A stretch of DNA of 16,729 bases from Phoronis ovalis. Its lineage: Eukaryota > Phoronida > Phoronidae. The notes under the pieces are model-generated. The model had not been told where the DNA came from. It ran no database searches and saw only the letters and a list, made by a program, of their open reading frames with translations. A program made the translations under genes and the position numbers. This document shows, in pieces, positions 1 through 8,898 of this stretch (its first letter is position 1; each line of letters opens with the position of its first letter). The DNA lies in the NCBI GenBank assembly GCA_028565635.1, contig JAOXYB010023003.1:1-16729 (forward strand), read 5' to 3'.

Positions 1-2329
1 ATATTGTCAAAAAAGAGTACAGTATAACTTTAGTGGATTGCATTGTTCGAACGTGTAACATTTTGTGATGATTAATTACAGCTCTAAGTTAGCAAAGCGT
101 CTGTCAAAAACTGGCTATTTATTGTCGGACTAATGAGATGTCGGACTAATGGGACGTTGGACTAATGGGATGTCGGACTATCGAGCTGACCCCATAATTC
201 ATTTGTGTACAAGTGCCTAAACCAATTTCCTGACATTGGGCTGTGTTACAGCATTAGCATATTTTCGTACTTCGGAACTCTTAATAAAACATTTTAGTAA
301 AAGTTGTATTTCCGCTAAATAAATTATTTCACTCATTTAGACGGACCTAGGTCATTTGAATCATTTTATGTTAAACATAAACTTAATACAAGCTGCATTG
401 TTAGGTAATGGTCATTGCTTTGAAATAAAATATTATTTGTCCATGTACTAAATGTCTTGGTTAGGAAAACATTAAATCAGGGTCTATTATAATCATTACA
501 CTTACATTAAACAGGATTAGCGAAATTTAATGAAACTTGTAGCCTGTGCACAGCATAAAATTTGAGTGGGGTAAGCTTTTATACAGCAAATATTAAGTGA
601 AAATTGAATTAATGTCATGTCCTGAGGATCATTCACCATTTATTATTCGTATCTTTTATAACATAATCGGAACTATAAAAATCATTTGTATTGAAAAATC
701 TGGACATGGAAAATTTAAACAAATCTCTAGATTTAAAAATATTGATGAATAAGATTGTTTAATCAGGATAAATTTCAAGGTAAACAGAACTGTTGATCTT
801 GAAGTTGTTTTTTAGGAAATGTTTACCTAAACATACTGGCCCGAGGCTTGTCGAATTAAGAATCCCTAGTTTAAAACCGAGAGATAAAGACATTTCTTCA
901 TGATAAAATGTATAAAAGAATTTCCTTGCACAAAATGGAAAACTTGTTCTGTCTCTCTTTTACTTAGAATTTCTTTAATTTACCACTATAGTGTGAACAG
1001 AAGCCAATGTAATATCCATGAGTATCTGCGTGTTATAATTTGTATGTTAAAAAATTATTGGCAACCTGCACTGAAAGCATATTTAAACGCACATGGCAAG
1101 AATTAAAAAACGGCTTCTCTACATGTCAAGACCACACATATTTAGTAGAAACTTGCCCATAAATCAAATTTTGTAAAGTAAAGCAGCTCCAACTCATGAC
1201 TAAATTAAAACTATATATACAAGCATTTTTACACATTTTATTTTAAACATGTCAGTCATGGACGGCAGCATAGAAAGGAATCATATTACTGCTTTTAAAG
1301 TATCTTTGTATTTTGTTGTTTTTTGGTACAGTTTCAGCTTATAAACGAATGGCAGCGGCTGAGAATGTTAATACATTGATAGTCTTCTAAAATAGCTTAA
1401 AACTAGGTTTTGATGAACATTTTTTCTTTGAAAAGTGGATGGTGAGGCTTATCTTAATTAGAATTTCTTGGTGGTGGGTACCGGAATAAAAAACATTCTG
1501 GGTGGTGGATCTAAAAAAGTGCCTTCCTGTCCCCTTACAACCGAAAGTGGAACATATGGTAGAACAACAGTACAGTAATTAACTCAGCAAAAAAATTCCT
1601 GAGTCTTAATGTCTCAACATTTTCTCTCTATTCTCAGAAATGAATTTGTGAGTTTTAATGTTTGTGTCCTAAAACAAGAGCTCAAAGAAGCTAGCAGTGG
1701 GAATGAAAATAGCTGGGCTTCCGAGGCCTAATGCGGTTCTTGGACCCCGCCATTACAAGGGGAATACATCCTTCTTGGGCAGAGGTACCACTTGCATACA
1801 TGACTGCCAGAGTATTTTAAATATACTAAATGACTGGTAACTTTCCCTTCCTCGTGAAAACCCTGTACATCACTCATATCACATGAGCGTGTGATATCAA
1901 AGTGCCTTTAATAGTTTCGCAAGTTTGACTTATAGTTATGGATTTCTCAAATGAATCTTACTTTAATTTTTTTAAGAAATGCCGTTTACAGAGGTGGTCC
2001 TTTTATCAAGCCATGAGCTACAAATAGAGAGGATATTGCTAATAAATAATTATAATGAATTTCCTCTATATAAAATCATGTGCCAAAAATCAAATTAATT
2101 CAATATGGAATAAGTTAATAATTAATTATTGTAAATTAGTAATTAAACAATTTAGGACTCACCTGGTAAACAAATAAGAATGTAGGTAAGTATCCAATTA
2201 ATAATACCTATATTCCTAGAGCACAATGCTCTTCAAATGTGTCAAGTGAATCAAAATATTTTTTGAAAAAGGGTAAAATCCACTGAGAATAGCGGAGTTT
2301 AAAATTAAAAAGTATGTTTGATTTTTCAG
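1..2329. other. Non-coding upstream stretch (probable PEX10 intron)
   Basis: No convincing exon was found here on either strand. I looked specifically for the conserved N-terminal part of PEX10, including the GYQTLGEEY-like segment, and did not see it, so the stretch is most simply an intron whose upstream exon is left of the window. It holds a 16-bp tandem repeat near its start. At 1876-1897 there is a perfect 8-bp hairpin (ATATCACA / TGTGATAT, 6-nt loop). A more GC-rich patch at about 1680-1900 and a GGTGGTGG-containing patch at about 1470-1515 may be old repeats. The rest is plain AT-rich DNA. Confidence 0.6.
123..186. repeat. 16-bp minisatellite, about 3.6 copies
   Basis: Units are 123-138 TGTCGGACTAATGAGA, 139-154 TGTCGGACTAATGGGA, 155-170 CGTTGGACTAATGGGA and a diverged 171-186 TGTCGGACTATCGAGC. 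They are in exact 16-bp register with one to three changes between the first three. The last unit drifts after GGACTA. The origin is unknown. Confidence 0.9.
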
Positions 2330-2584
2330 AGGAGAATCATATTGGTACTTCTGCATGTATCCACTCCTTATTTATTAAACCGACTGCTGACGTACATTGA
2401 GAAGCAGCTACAAACGACCTCAGGATTTGCAAGAAACATGCCTCCCAAGACAAAACGCTTGTTACAACAATGTGTACCCATTATAAAACAAACAGTGATT
2501 TTTGTGCATCGGTGTCATTTGGCATTATTTTACATTAGAGGAATGTTTTACCATATTGCCAAAAGATTTGTGGCAATTAGATAT
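2330..2584 (+). CDS. PEX10: PEX10 coding exon (membrane region)
   Basis: The acceptor is TTTTTCAG at 2322-2329 and the donor GTAAGT at 2585, both strong. The exon is 255 nt, 85 codons, phase 0 at each end. It starts [20 protein letters not shown] and ends AKRFVAIRY, which continue directly into LLVRS of the next exon as in other PEX10 proteins. An in-frame ATG at 2318 lies inside the acceptor tract and is not taken as a start. Confidence 0.93.
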
Positions 2585-5500
2585 GTAAGTATTTCTGGTT
2601 GTGCTGGAGGGCTGTTACAGTTCTAAGATAAAATTTCTGTTGAAATCTGGTATTAAATTTTCTTTGCCTATAATTACGTTTTCTGAAGTGTTTCTAAAAT
2701 ATTTTACAGTGACTGTACCATTTTTAGACTTGTCTATAAATTGGATAAAATCTTATTTTAATTTAATGCCATCTCCAAAAAAAAACAAATTATTATGATC
2801 AGAATTATATATGTAAAGATATAGAATCTAGTCTAAAAAAGAGAAAATAATTTGGACCTATGAAGGCATTGCATACAAACTTGCTATTTCTTTGTTACTA
2901 TGAAACTAGTCAAGCTATCTTTGACAAAAACATTTCATTCATATATTGTGGCAGACTGGAAAATGGATATTAATGACCTCAAAATCTCTATCTGATTATT
3001 TCAGTGTTAATATATTTGCTTTATGGAGCATATGCATTGGAGAATGATTTGCAACTGAGTAAACACCTCCAAAATTGCAAATTCATTAAATAAATGTTTA
3101 AATTTACGGTCAAGTTTTACTTTTCTATGCATAAATCTACCGTTCAAATGCAAAACCTTCCAAAATTCTTTTTCACTGATTTTCGTCTGCTGATTTCCCA
3201 ACTTTAGTACCACTGGTGTTACACAAGCCTGCTTTACAAACAGGACAGGCTTTGAGTATGAGTTCCATTTAACAAAATCTTACATTACACTCTTTTTATA
3301 AATATATTTACAAAATTAATAAATTTATGTTATCTGTTTTGTAAAAGCTAAATGAATTAGAAGAGCTTGGATTAACTTATGAGTAAAAAATTAAAGTCAC
3401 AATTTTTGCCCATTTTCACTACAAAACTGCATGTTGCACAAATAATTTTTAATGCGTTTCAAGTCTCTTGATTCTGCATCATCATTTATTTCCCACCGTT
3501 GGTTAGGGCAAGGGTTGGGACATCATTGGCGAAAAAAAGTGATAAAGATTTACCTAATTCTTTTTATTTCTTTTTACATATCACGCATAATCACATCTAA
3601 TATGTTGTAGTCTAGCATATGATCAGTTTGAATAAAATCATCTGTTAGCATTCCATACCTTCTGGGTTTAACTATAGTCAATTTTTGTTTATTATCTTGA
3701 AAAGCAGAAAAAACGATAATCTCTTTATTTATACATAAAGTGCCCGCAAAAGTCATGACACCAATCAAATTACAGCTTTCAACAACAGGTATAACAGTGG
3801 ACTAAGTAGGTAGCTAGCAAAATAGGTCAATCACGAGAAAGGCTTATCTCAGTTAGGCAAGTCATGTCAAAAGTTTAATGATGTATTTATTCCGCTTTTG
3901 TTAAATTGAAGGAATATAACGACAGTTGACTATGGTTAAGCCCAAACGTTAGTTGAGAAGGTACGGAACACTAACGGATGGATTTATTCAGACTGGCATA
4001 TGATGTAGCGTATGGAATATAGTGCCATTTTTGTATAATTACTATAGTAGGCTTAATATAACCATTTACTTTCTTTATATATGCTAAACCTAATGCCTTT
4101 GGTATAACTTTGGCATAAAAGAAACAAAGTAAATTCTAACATAGGAGATGATTTCACATATTGATTTAAGACAAAATCTTACCATTCTTTTTGCACCATT
4201 CAGATACATGAACAGGATTTACACTGCTGAAAACATTTTTATTGCGTATGCAGGTACAGCCAAATTTGTAGGTGAAAGTGCCGAGCATCATACAATACAA
4301 TTACCCCCATAATTGTATGAAAGGGTGTGGCACGTGTGAATGGAAATGGAGCAAACAATTTTTTTTAAATACATACAAACATAAAAACATAACGCATTTT
4401 TCATGTAGATATATGTGTAACAAGGAGTGCTTTTGGGCAAGCTGTATATGTATACATTACGAGAATTTTTTTAACCTATTTTTACTCTTGTGTACCCATC
4501 TACTCATTCCACAAGTGCCATCCTCACATTATTACCACTGATTACCTTTGAATCTTGTTTGATAGTGCTGAAATACATGTTTTGTTACATTATTTTATGT
4601 ATCAGCTATTCTTTACCTTAGGGGCTGGCTCAAATAAGTGGAAGGGTACTTTATTTGATTATCTGCACGTGTTTAGGGTGATTTATTAATGGGTACCTAA
4701 AATTTCTTTTTAATAGTACAGTGAAAAGGTGTCAAAATTCATCAAAAACCCATTCACAAACATGGGTACTAGTTATTCCATTGATTCGGACCCTGGGATT
4801 GTTTGTAATGTAATTTACATCATTCTGTTGATAGGTTTACCTTGTGTTTCATTTTAGCTTCTAGTTCGAAGTGGCATGGGCAACTCGGATTCCACAAATG
4901 GATTTAAATGGTTGGGATATTTCAGTATAATTCAACTGTGTATCAGTCTACTGCAGCTTGTATATAACACTTTAAAACATGGTGCTAAGAGAGACTCTGA
5001 AGAGGAAGTAGAATGCTCTGACTGGTAATTGCACATGGTTTTAAATAATGAGTGATAGGTAGAAATCTGCGCCTAGACAAAGAACCATTACATAATTTTG
5101 AAATGTCAGACATGATAAATATCCACCGTCCTCTTTAAAAAAAAGCAGACATTGTTATATTAAGCCCTCTATAACTTACAAATTAAGAGATCGGTGCTAA
5201 TGTGTATTTATTTTATAGTTCTTCAAGCTATGTAGCACCATCTCTGAGGTGCCCACTCTGTTTAGAAAGACGCCGACAATCAACTGCAACGCCTTGTGGA
5301 CATATGTTCTGTTGGAACTGTATAACTGAATGGATGTCTACAAAGGTACTATCTACAACATGCTTGGTAAACATACTGTAAACTGTGCAGCATGATACTA
5401 GCCTGCAACAAGTAACTGCAATTGGGGGTTTTCTATATTGTGTGAACTGGTCATCGATTTTCAGAAAATTCGTCTTTTTCAATTTTGCAGCATCAGGTAT

Positions 5501-5922
5501 CTCATTATCTTTGTGTATTTTCACTTTTAATTTATGTAATTTCATATCCAATGTTACACCACTGAAATAAAGTCTACCATCGAAATGTTTAGATTTAAAT
5601 TTTTTTTTTTTTGAAAGATGCCCCAAAGCCATGCCTATATAATTACTAACTTAGCAACGCATTTTCAATTGCCTCATTCCATATACTATATGGTCAAATG
5701 ATTTGCAATGCATTTTTGTGGTTGTTGAAATGATTCAGTACTTCATAGCGTTAATTATTCTGTTAGTATGCATGTACGAGATGCATGTGGTTTTGATCTT
5801 GTATTCTACACACAATGTTGACTTAAAAAGTTACTTATTTTTTCCAGAGTGAATGTCCATTGTGCCGTGACAAATGCCAAATATCACGATTGATCTTCCT
5901 GCAGAATTATGACACAACCTGA
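2330..5922 (+). CDS. PEX10: PEX10, peroxisome biogenesis factor 10 (RING E3 ligase), 3' part, 4 exons
   Basis: Exons are 2330-2584, 4858-5024, 5219-5345 and 5848-5922, joined in phases 0, 2 and 0. All introns are GT-AG. Together they give 207 residues ending in TGA. The first exon matches the membrane region of PEX10, with [20 protein letters not shown] and FYHIAKR. The second carries the hydrophobic segment [19 protein letters not shown]. The last two encode a C3HC4 RING: Cys152, Cys155, Cys167, His169, Cys172, Cys175, Cys186 and Cys189 of the visible fragment. The chain ends in the family's LIFLQNY-type tail. In known biology PEX10 sits in the peroxisomal membrane with PEX2 and PEX12 and ubiquitinates the import receptor PEX5. 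Metazoan PEX10 is about 300 residues, so roughly 90-100 N-terminal residues are outside the window. I see no frameshift or lost zinc ligand. Confidence 0.94.
3574..3801 (-). CDS. Possible antisense terminal exon, unrecognised
   Basis: On the minus strand an acceptor-like CTACCTACTTAG is followed by an open frame of about 75 codons ending in TAA. It includes [20 protein letters not shown] and [18 protein letters not shown] minus-strand AATAAA lies at 3490-3485, about 85 nt past the stop. The composition looks protein-like, but I recognise no family and found no partner exons. A frame this long can arise by chance in AT-rich DNA, so this is a weak candidate nested in the PEX10 intron. Confidence 0.2.
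   Translation of the reverse strand, partial: STVIPVVESCNLIGVMTFAGTLCINKEIIVFSAFQDNKQKLTIVKPRRYGMLTDDFIQTDHMLDYNILDVIMRDM
4064..4134. repeat. Imperfect inverted repeat / hairpin in PEX10 intron
   Basis: The left arm 4064-4084 (ATTTACTTTCTTTATATATG plus C) is nearly the reverse complement of 4113-4134, with one indel and about two mismatches over 21 bp. The loop also contains ATGCC and GGCAT. It could be a small MITE remnant. No coding content. Confidence 0.55.
4858..5024 (+). CDS. PEX10: PEX10 coding exon (last membrane segment and linker)
   Basis: The acceptor is TTTCATTTTAG and the donor GTAATT at 5025. The exon is 167 nt, entering in phase 0 and leaving in phase 2. It encodes [10 protein letters not shown], the hydrophobic [19 protein letters not shown], and an acidic linker ([11 protein letters not shown]) leading to the RING. 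Confidence 0.92.
5219..5345 (+). CDS. PEX10: PEX10 coding exon (first part of RING)
   Basis: The acceptor is ATTTTATAG; the donor GTACTA follows AAAG. The exon is 127 nt: one base completes the TGT codon split across the intron, followed by 42 codons. It carries [13 protein letters not shown] and ITEWMSTK, giving six of the eight zinc ligands of the C3HC4 RING. Confidence 0.95.
5346..5847 (+). other. PEX10 last intron, 502 nt
   Basis: GT-AG intron ending in TTATTTTTTCCAG. Its final 40 nt (5808-5847) are duplicated without change on the opposite strand at 10299-10338, and a looser match runs further upstream. An antisense open frame (5228-5632) crosses this intron and the preceding exon; see findings. 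Confidence 0.9.
5848..5922 (+). CDS. PEX10: PEX10 terminal coding exon
   Basis: It has 75 nt, 24 codons plus TGA. It supplies the last two RING cysteines (SECPLCRDK) and the C-terminal [13 protein letters not shown]. Phase 0 entry joins TK to SECPLC exactly as expected for PEX10. Confidence 0.96.
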   Translation, partial: SECPLCRDKCQISRLIFLQNYDTT

Positions 5923-6100
5923 TTATTTGTGCAAAATGTTACTAAAGGAAAAATTGCATGATAACCTCAATATATGATGCCATGATTGCTGTTACTGTTA
6001 AACAATTTATTTTATTATTTATGATTTATGTGATAAAATAACAAATACAATTTTTAAATATGTTTGAATATACTGTGATTTTATTCCTGCCATCAGAATT

Positions 6101-6424
6101 TGTTATAATACGAGAAGCCGTGTCTTGTTGAAATCTGTGATTATATGAACGATTATCTGGTTGATGACAATATGTTTATAAAAACATGGTCTTGTAGCAA
6201 AGAAGAACAAACAATTCGAAAGTACCTTTAATAGTATGATGATGAACATTGGAGCTAATAATGACCATTCATATGTAGAACCAAGCAATGTCAAATCAGG
6301 CTGCGCCAGAGATTGTGTATATATGTATGTTAAGTACATGATGTAATCACTCTCATGCGCATTAATGTAATCTCTCTCTTCCGGTTATTGTTTTGAATAA
6401 AGCATATCTTATCTGTGGGTTACA
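6101..6424 (+). mobile_element. Possible solo LTR of a retrotransposon
   Basis: The segment starts TGTTATAATACGAG and ends GTGGGTTACA, so it has TG...CA ends. Near its right end it has an ATGCGCAT / CTCTTCCGG tract and then TTTTGAATAAAGCATATC, an order like the U3-R-U5 part of invertebrate LTRs. I found no clean target-site duplication: the flanks read GAATT and ACTTA. No second copy occurs in the window. It rests on layout alone and could be ordinary 3' flank. Confidence 0.3.
6396..6401 (+). promoter_or_regulatory. Poly(A) signal AATAAA, candidate for PEX10
   Basis: This is the first perfect AATAAA after the PEX10 stop, about 475 nt downstream. It lies inside the LTR-like segment, so it may belong to that element, to PEX10, or to both. 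Confidence 0.45.
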
Positions 6425-6860
6425 ACTTAATTCGCAGGATTATAAACCTAATTGTGGCACTGGGACTATTACAGTCTGTATAAACATGTAAAGTTTGCAC
6501 TCTTTAATGTTGGTAATATCCCGCAGTGTGAAAAACACTGGCATCATCAGCAGCAATGCAGAAAGCGTATTTACGATATTGAATACTTTGTGTCCAACAT
6601 TGGATTCTAACTTACCAGGAGGCAGTTATTGTTTTTCATGCAACAACCAGTCAAATAACACAATACCTTGCATCCCATTCACCTACTTTACTACAGTGTT
6701 GGATACGGCTTGGAATAGTCAATGGCAGGTTAAATTTGTACTTATTCGACATCAAAAAATTTTGTAATAAGTTTGACCAAAAAATTGATCAAATGTGGTC
6801 ATACTAATAGAGTATTGTACCACTAAGAGTAACTAAAAAGAATAAATTTGCAAAAGAATA

Positions 6861-6870
6861 TTTATTTATT
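6861..6870 (-). promoter_or_regulatory. Overlapping poly(A) signals (AATAAATAAA), minus strand
   Basis: Two overlapping AATAAA hexamers on the minus strand lie about 540 nt past the zinc-finger stop and about 330 nt past the open frame that follows it. They are the best poly(A) site for minus-strand transcription here. Confidence 0.55.
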
Positions 6871-7196
6871 AATAATCAAAATTGAACAGTTCTTCTCAGA
6901 ATTATTATAAGTTTTTTTCGTGTACTATAAATTACCAAGGGACAAGTCATAATACTCCATTTGATGATGTCAGAGCTGCAACAAATTAGTATGCATTTTT
7001 ATATTGTAAAAAACAAAATCCTGCATTTTTCACTGATACAAAATTATTTGATTGGTCAACTGCAGAGTTTTGCTAAAGACATAGTGCACTGGATATATAA
7101 TTTTAAAATAACATAATTTCCCTTATCACCACTTTAATATTTGAAAAAGAAACAAAATGCCTAAAAGAAGGAAATTAATTATTTGTTGTATCACAC

Positions 7197-7382
7197 TTAT
7201 TCATGTAACACACCTGTAAAATATGTCTTCATCAAAATATTGGCATAATCCTCCTTTTCTAAAGCAGAAAGAGCCTTTGTTGCCTTGACAATTGCAGATT
7301 GTAAATCATGAAAAAAGACACCAAGATGCTGTTTTGGACATAAAAAAAAGTGGGCAATTCTGTACAACCTCTTAAGTTTTGT
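7197..7382 (-). CDS. Unrecognised open frame behind the zinc-finger gene
   Basis: Reading on the minus strand from just after a TGA to a TAA gives 61 codons without a useful ATG. It contains LYRIAHFFLCPKQHLGVFF, DLQSAIVKATKALSALEK and ILMKTYFTG. The Lys/Ala/Leu/Glu-rich stretch looks helical and protein-like. A possible acceptor (TTGTACAG) lies inside the left part. It could be a terminal exon of another minus-strand gene, a gene relic in the 3' UTR, or chance. The phrase KALSALEK...ILMKTYFTG faintly recalls the Arp2/3 subunit ARPC5, but the rest does not fit and no other ARPC5 exon was seen. Confidence 0.3.
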   Translation of the reverse strand, partial: TKLKRLYRIAHFFLCPKQHLGVFFHDLQSAIVKATKALSALEKEDYANILMKTYFTGVLHE

Positions 7383-7404
7383 TCATAGAGCTTCTGCGCT
7401 TGGA

Positions 7405-8898
7405 CTAATTTTCACCTCCATGAAATTTTTTCCAATGCACATGTCTATTTCCACTTGTTGAAAATGACTTTTCACAGATCTCACACATGTAAGGCTTTAG
7501 ATTTAAATGCGTTTTGATATGTTTTCTAAGTAGCCCTTTTACACGAAATTTTTTATCACAGGTGGGACATTCATATTTTTTATCAACATTGTGTGTCTCC
7601 GTGTGACAATGAAGAAGCGAATTATTAAGAAATTTCTTTCCACACGTTTTGCATTCGAAGGATTTCTCCCCTTTGTGCATTCTTATATGATCTGTTGTAA
7701 CTGGCCATCTAAAAGTTTTTCCACAAATTCTACAGCAATATGATTTCTCATCAGAATGAATGTTGACATGCATACGCAAGTATTGGTTGGTAGTGAAGCA
7801 TTTCCCACAAACTTTACATTCACACCTTTTTTCTTTTTTGTGTGATAATACATGATTACTAAGATGACCTCTTTGTGAGAATTTCTTGCTACAAAAAGTA
7901 CATTGATATGGTTTAATACCTGTATGGGTCCGTATATGTACTCGTAAATTGTCAATTCGTGCAAACGCTTTTCCACAGTTGTCACATTTATATGGCTTTT
8001 CAACAGTATGTGTTCGCATATGAGATTTGAGCGTAGAATTCGCACTAAAACTCCACCCACACATCCAGCATTTATAAGGTTTATCACCTGTGTGCGTCCT
8101 ATGATGTTGTTTTAAGTTACTACATTGAGTAAATTTTTTTCCACAAGTTTGACATTCATAGGGTTTAACACCCGTATGAGTCCGTATGTGTACCTTTAAA
8201 TAATTACTATATTTGAATGCTTCTCCACAGGCCTCACACTTGTAAGGCCTATCAGCAGTATGTGTTCGCATATGAAGATTCAGACTAGACCTGTCAGTGA
8301 AACCCCATCCACATACCTCACATATAACTGGAATATCACCTGTATGGGTCCTAAGATGTGTTTTTAAACCACAGTGATAACTAAATTTTTTTCTACAAGT
8401 TTGGCATTCAAATAATTTTTTGCCTGCATGCTTCCCTCTCTGCAGTTTATGATTATACATGCGCTTTAATAGTTTACCACTACTTTTACTAGTTTTTCCA
8501 CTGATTTCCTTTGTTTTATCCACACGGTTCTTTCTAGTGCTTAATCCCCTGTTACACTTTGATACATTAGTGTCTGTCACAACATTATCTTGGGAATTTA
8601 ACTGCAAATACTGCTCATCATTAGCTTTGGAGTTTCTTGCAAAAATATTGGGAACACATAACATATCTTTTTCCTTGGTATTTTTCATAATCCGCTTAGT
8701 ACCATTGTCACCAGCTGTAAGATGGAATTCGTCAACTCTTCTCAAAACAAGTCTTACTTCTTGAAGTTTAAAATAAGCAGCATTATTTTCGTAAGTATTA
8801 TTTAAGTTGTAACCATTATTCACCAGGTGAGGTATGTTAGTAGTTCTATCATTAGAATTTCTATTTTCTAATGATTTTTCTTTGATGCTTTCCAACAT
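7405..8898 (-). CDS. 12-finger C2H2 zinc-finger protein, intronless ORF, 497 aa
   Basis: This is a single exon from ATG at 8898 to TAG at 7405. An in-frame TGA five codons upstream supports this start unless splicing intervenes. Residues 1-160 are Asn/Lys/Ser-rich, with no KRAB, SCAN, BTB or ZAD domain that I can see, and a basic patch at about 120-160 may act as a nuclear signal. Twelve C2H2 fingers start at Cys165, 193, 221, 249, 277, 305, 333, 361, 389, 416, 444 and 472, so the spacing is 28 except after finger 9. Linkers in the first half are close to TGEKPY; later ones are weaker (KKEKRC, SDEKSY, NVDKKY). Finger 9 has 11 rather than 12 residues between its second Cys and first His. Finger 12 ends H-x4-H. 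The likely role is sequence-specific nuclear DNA binding; target and orthologue are unknown. Confidence 0.95.
   Translation of the reverse strand: MLESIKEKSLENRNSNDRTTNIPHLVNNGYNLNNTYENNAAYFKLQEVRLVLRRVDEFHLTAGDNGTKRIMKNTKEKDMLCVPNIFARNSKANDEQYLQLNSQDNVVTDTNVSKCNRGLSTRKNRVDKTKEISGKTSKSSGKLLKRMYNHKLQRGKHAGKKLFECQTCRKKFSYHCGLKTHLRTHTGDIPVICEVCGWGFTDRSSLNLHMRTHTADRPYKCEACGEAFKYSNYLKVHIRTHTGVKPYECQTCGKKFTQCSNLKQHHRTHTGDKPYKCWMCGWSFSANSTLKSHMRTHTVEKPYKCDNCGKAFARIDNLRVHIRTHTGIKPYQCTFCSKKFSQRGHLSNHVLSHKKEKRCECKVCGKCFTTNQYLRMHVNIHSDEKSYCCRICGKTFRWPVTTDHIRMHKGEKSFECKTCGKKFLNNSLLHCHTETHNVDKKYECPTCDKKFRVKGLLRKHIKTHLNLKPYMCEICEKSFSTSGNRHVHWKKFHGGEN

Larger units (their letters stand above)
2585..4857 (+). 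other. PEX10 intron, 2273 nt
   Basis: The intron runs from GTAAGT to TTTTAG. It holds an imperfect inverted repeat (4064-4134) and a minus-strand open frame with a good acceptor and a nearby AATAAA (3574-3801). It also has a Cys-rich plus-strand frame (4272-4541) that I could not assign. No other exon is supported. Confidence 0.75.
5923..7196. other. Convergent intergenic region and 3' flanks
   Basis: This lies between the PEX10 stop and the region behind the zinc-finger gene, transcribed toward each other. It holds a possible solo LTR with the first AATAAA after PEX10, an unassigned plus-strand open frame at 6495-6767 containing CPTLDSNLPGGSYC, and AATAAA signals on each strand near 6841-6870. 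Nothing else was seen. Confidence 0.6.

Noticed and set aside
3214-3290. Minus-strand CPVCKAGLC near the open frame 3007-3213, also piggyBac-like.
   Set aside because: Only one short Cys cluster, closed soon after by a stop, with no other transposase homology.
4272-4541. Cys-rich plus-strand open frame in the PEX10 intron, faintly like a piggyBac C-terminal Cys motif.
   Set aside because: The Cys/His spacing does not fit the motif, no transposase core or terminal repeats are present, and 89 codons can occur by chance in AT-rich DNA.
6495-6767. Plus-strand frame with an AG before and CAG/GT after it, resembling a Cys-containing secreted exon (CPTLDSNLPGGSYC).
   Set aside because: No recognised family, no partner exons, and it may be internal debris of the LTR-like element. 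Kept only as a note in the intergenic entry.
7683-8087. Second minus-strand frame inside the zinc-finger gene.
   Set aside because: Shadow of the finger-coding frame; the periodic His/Cys codons keep another frame open.
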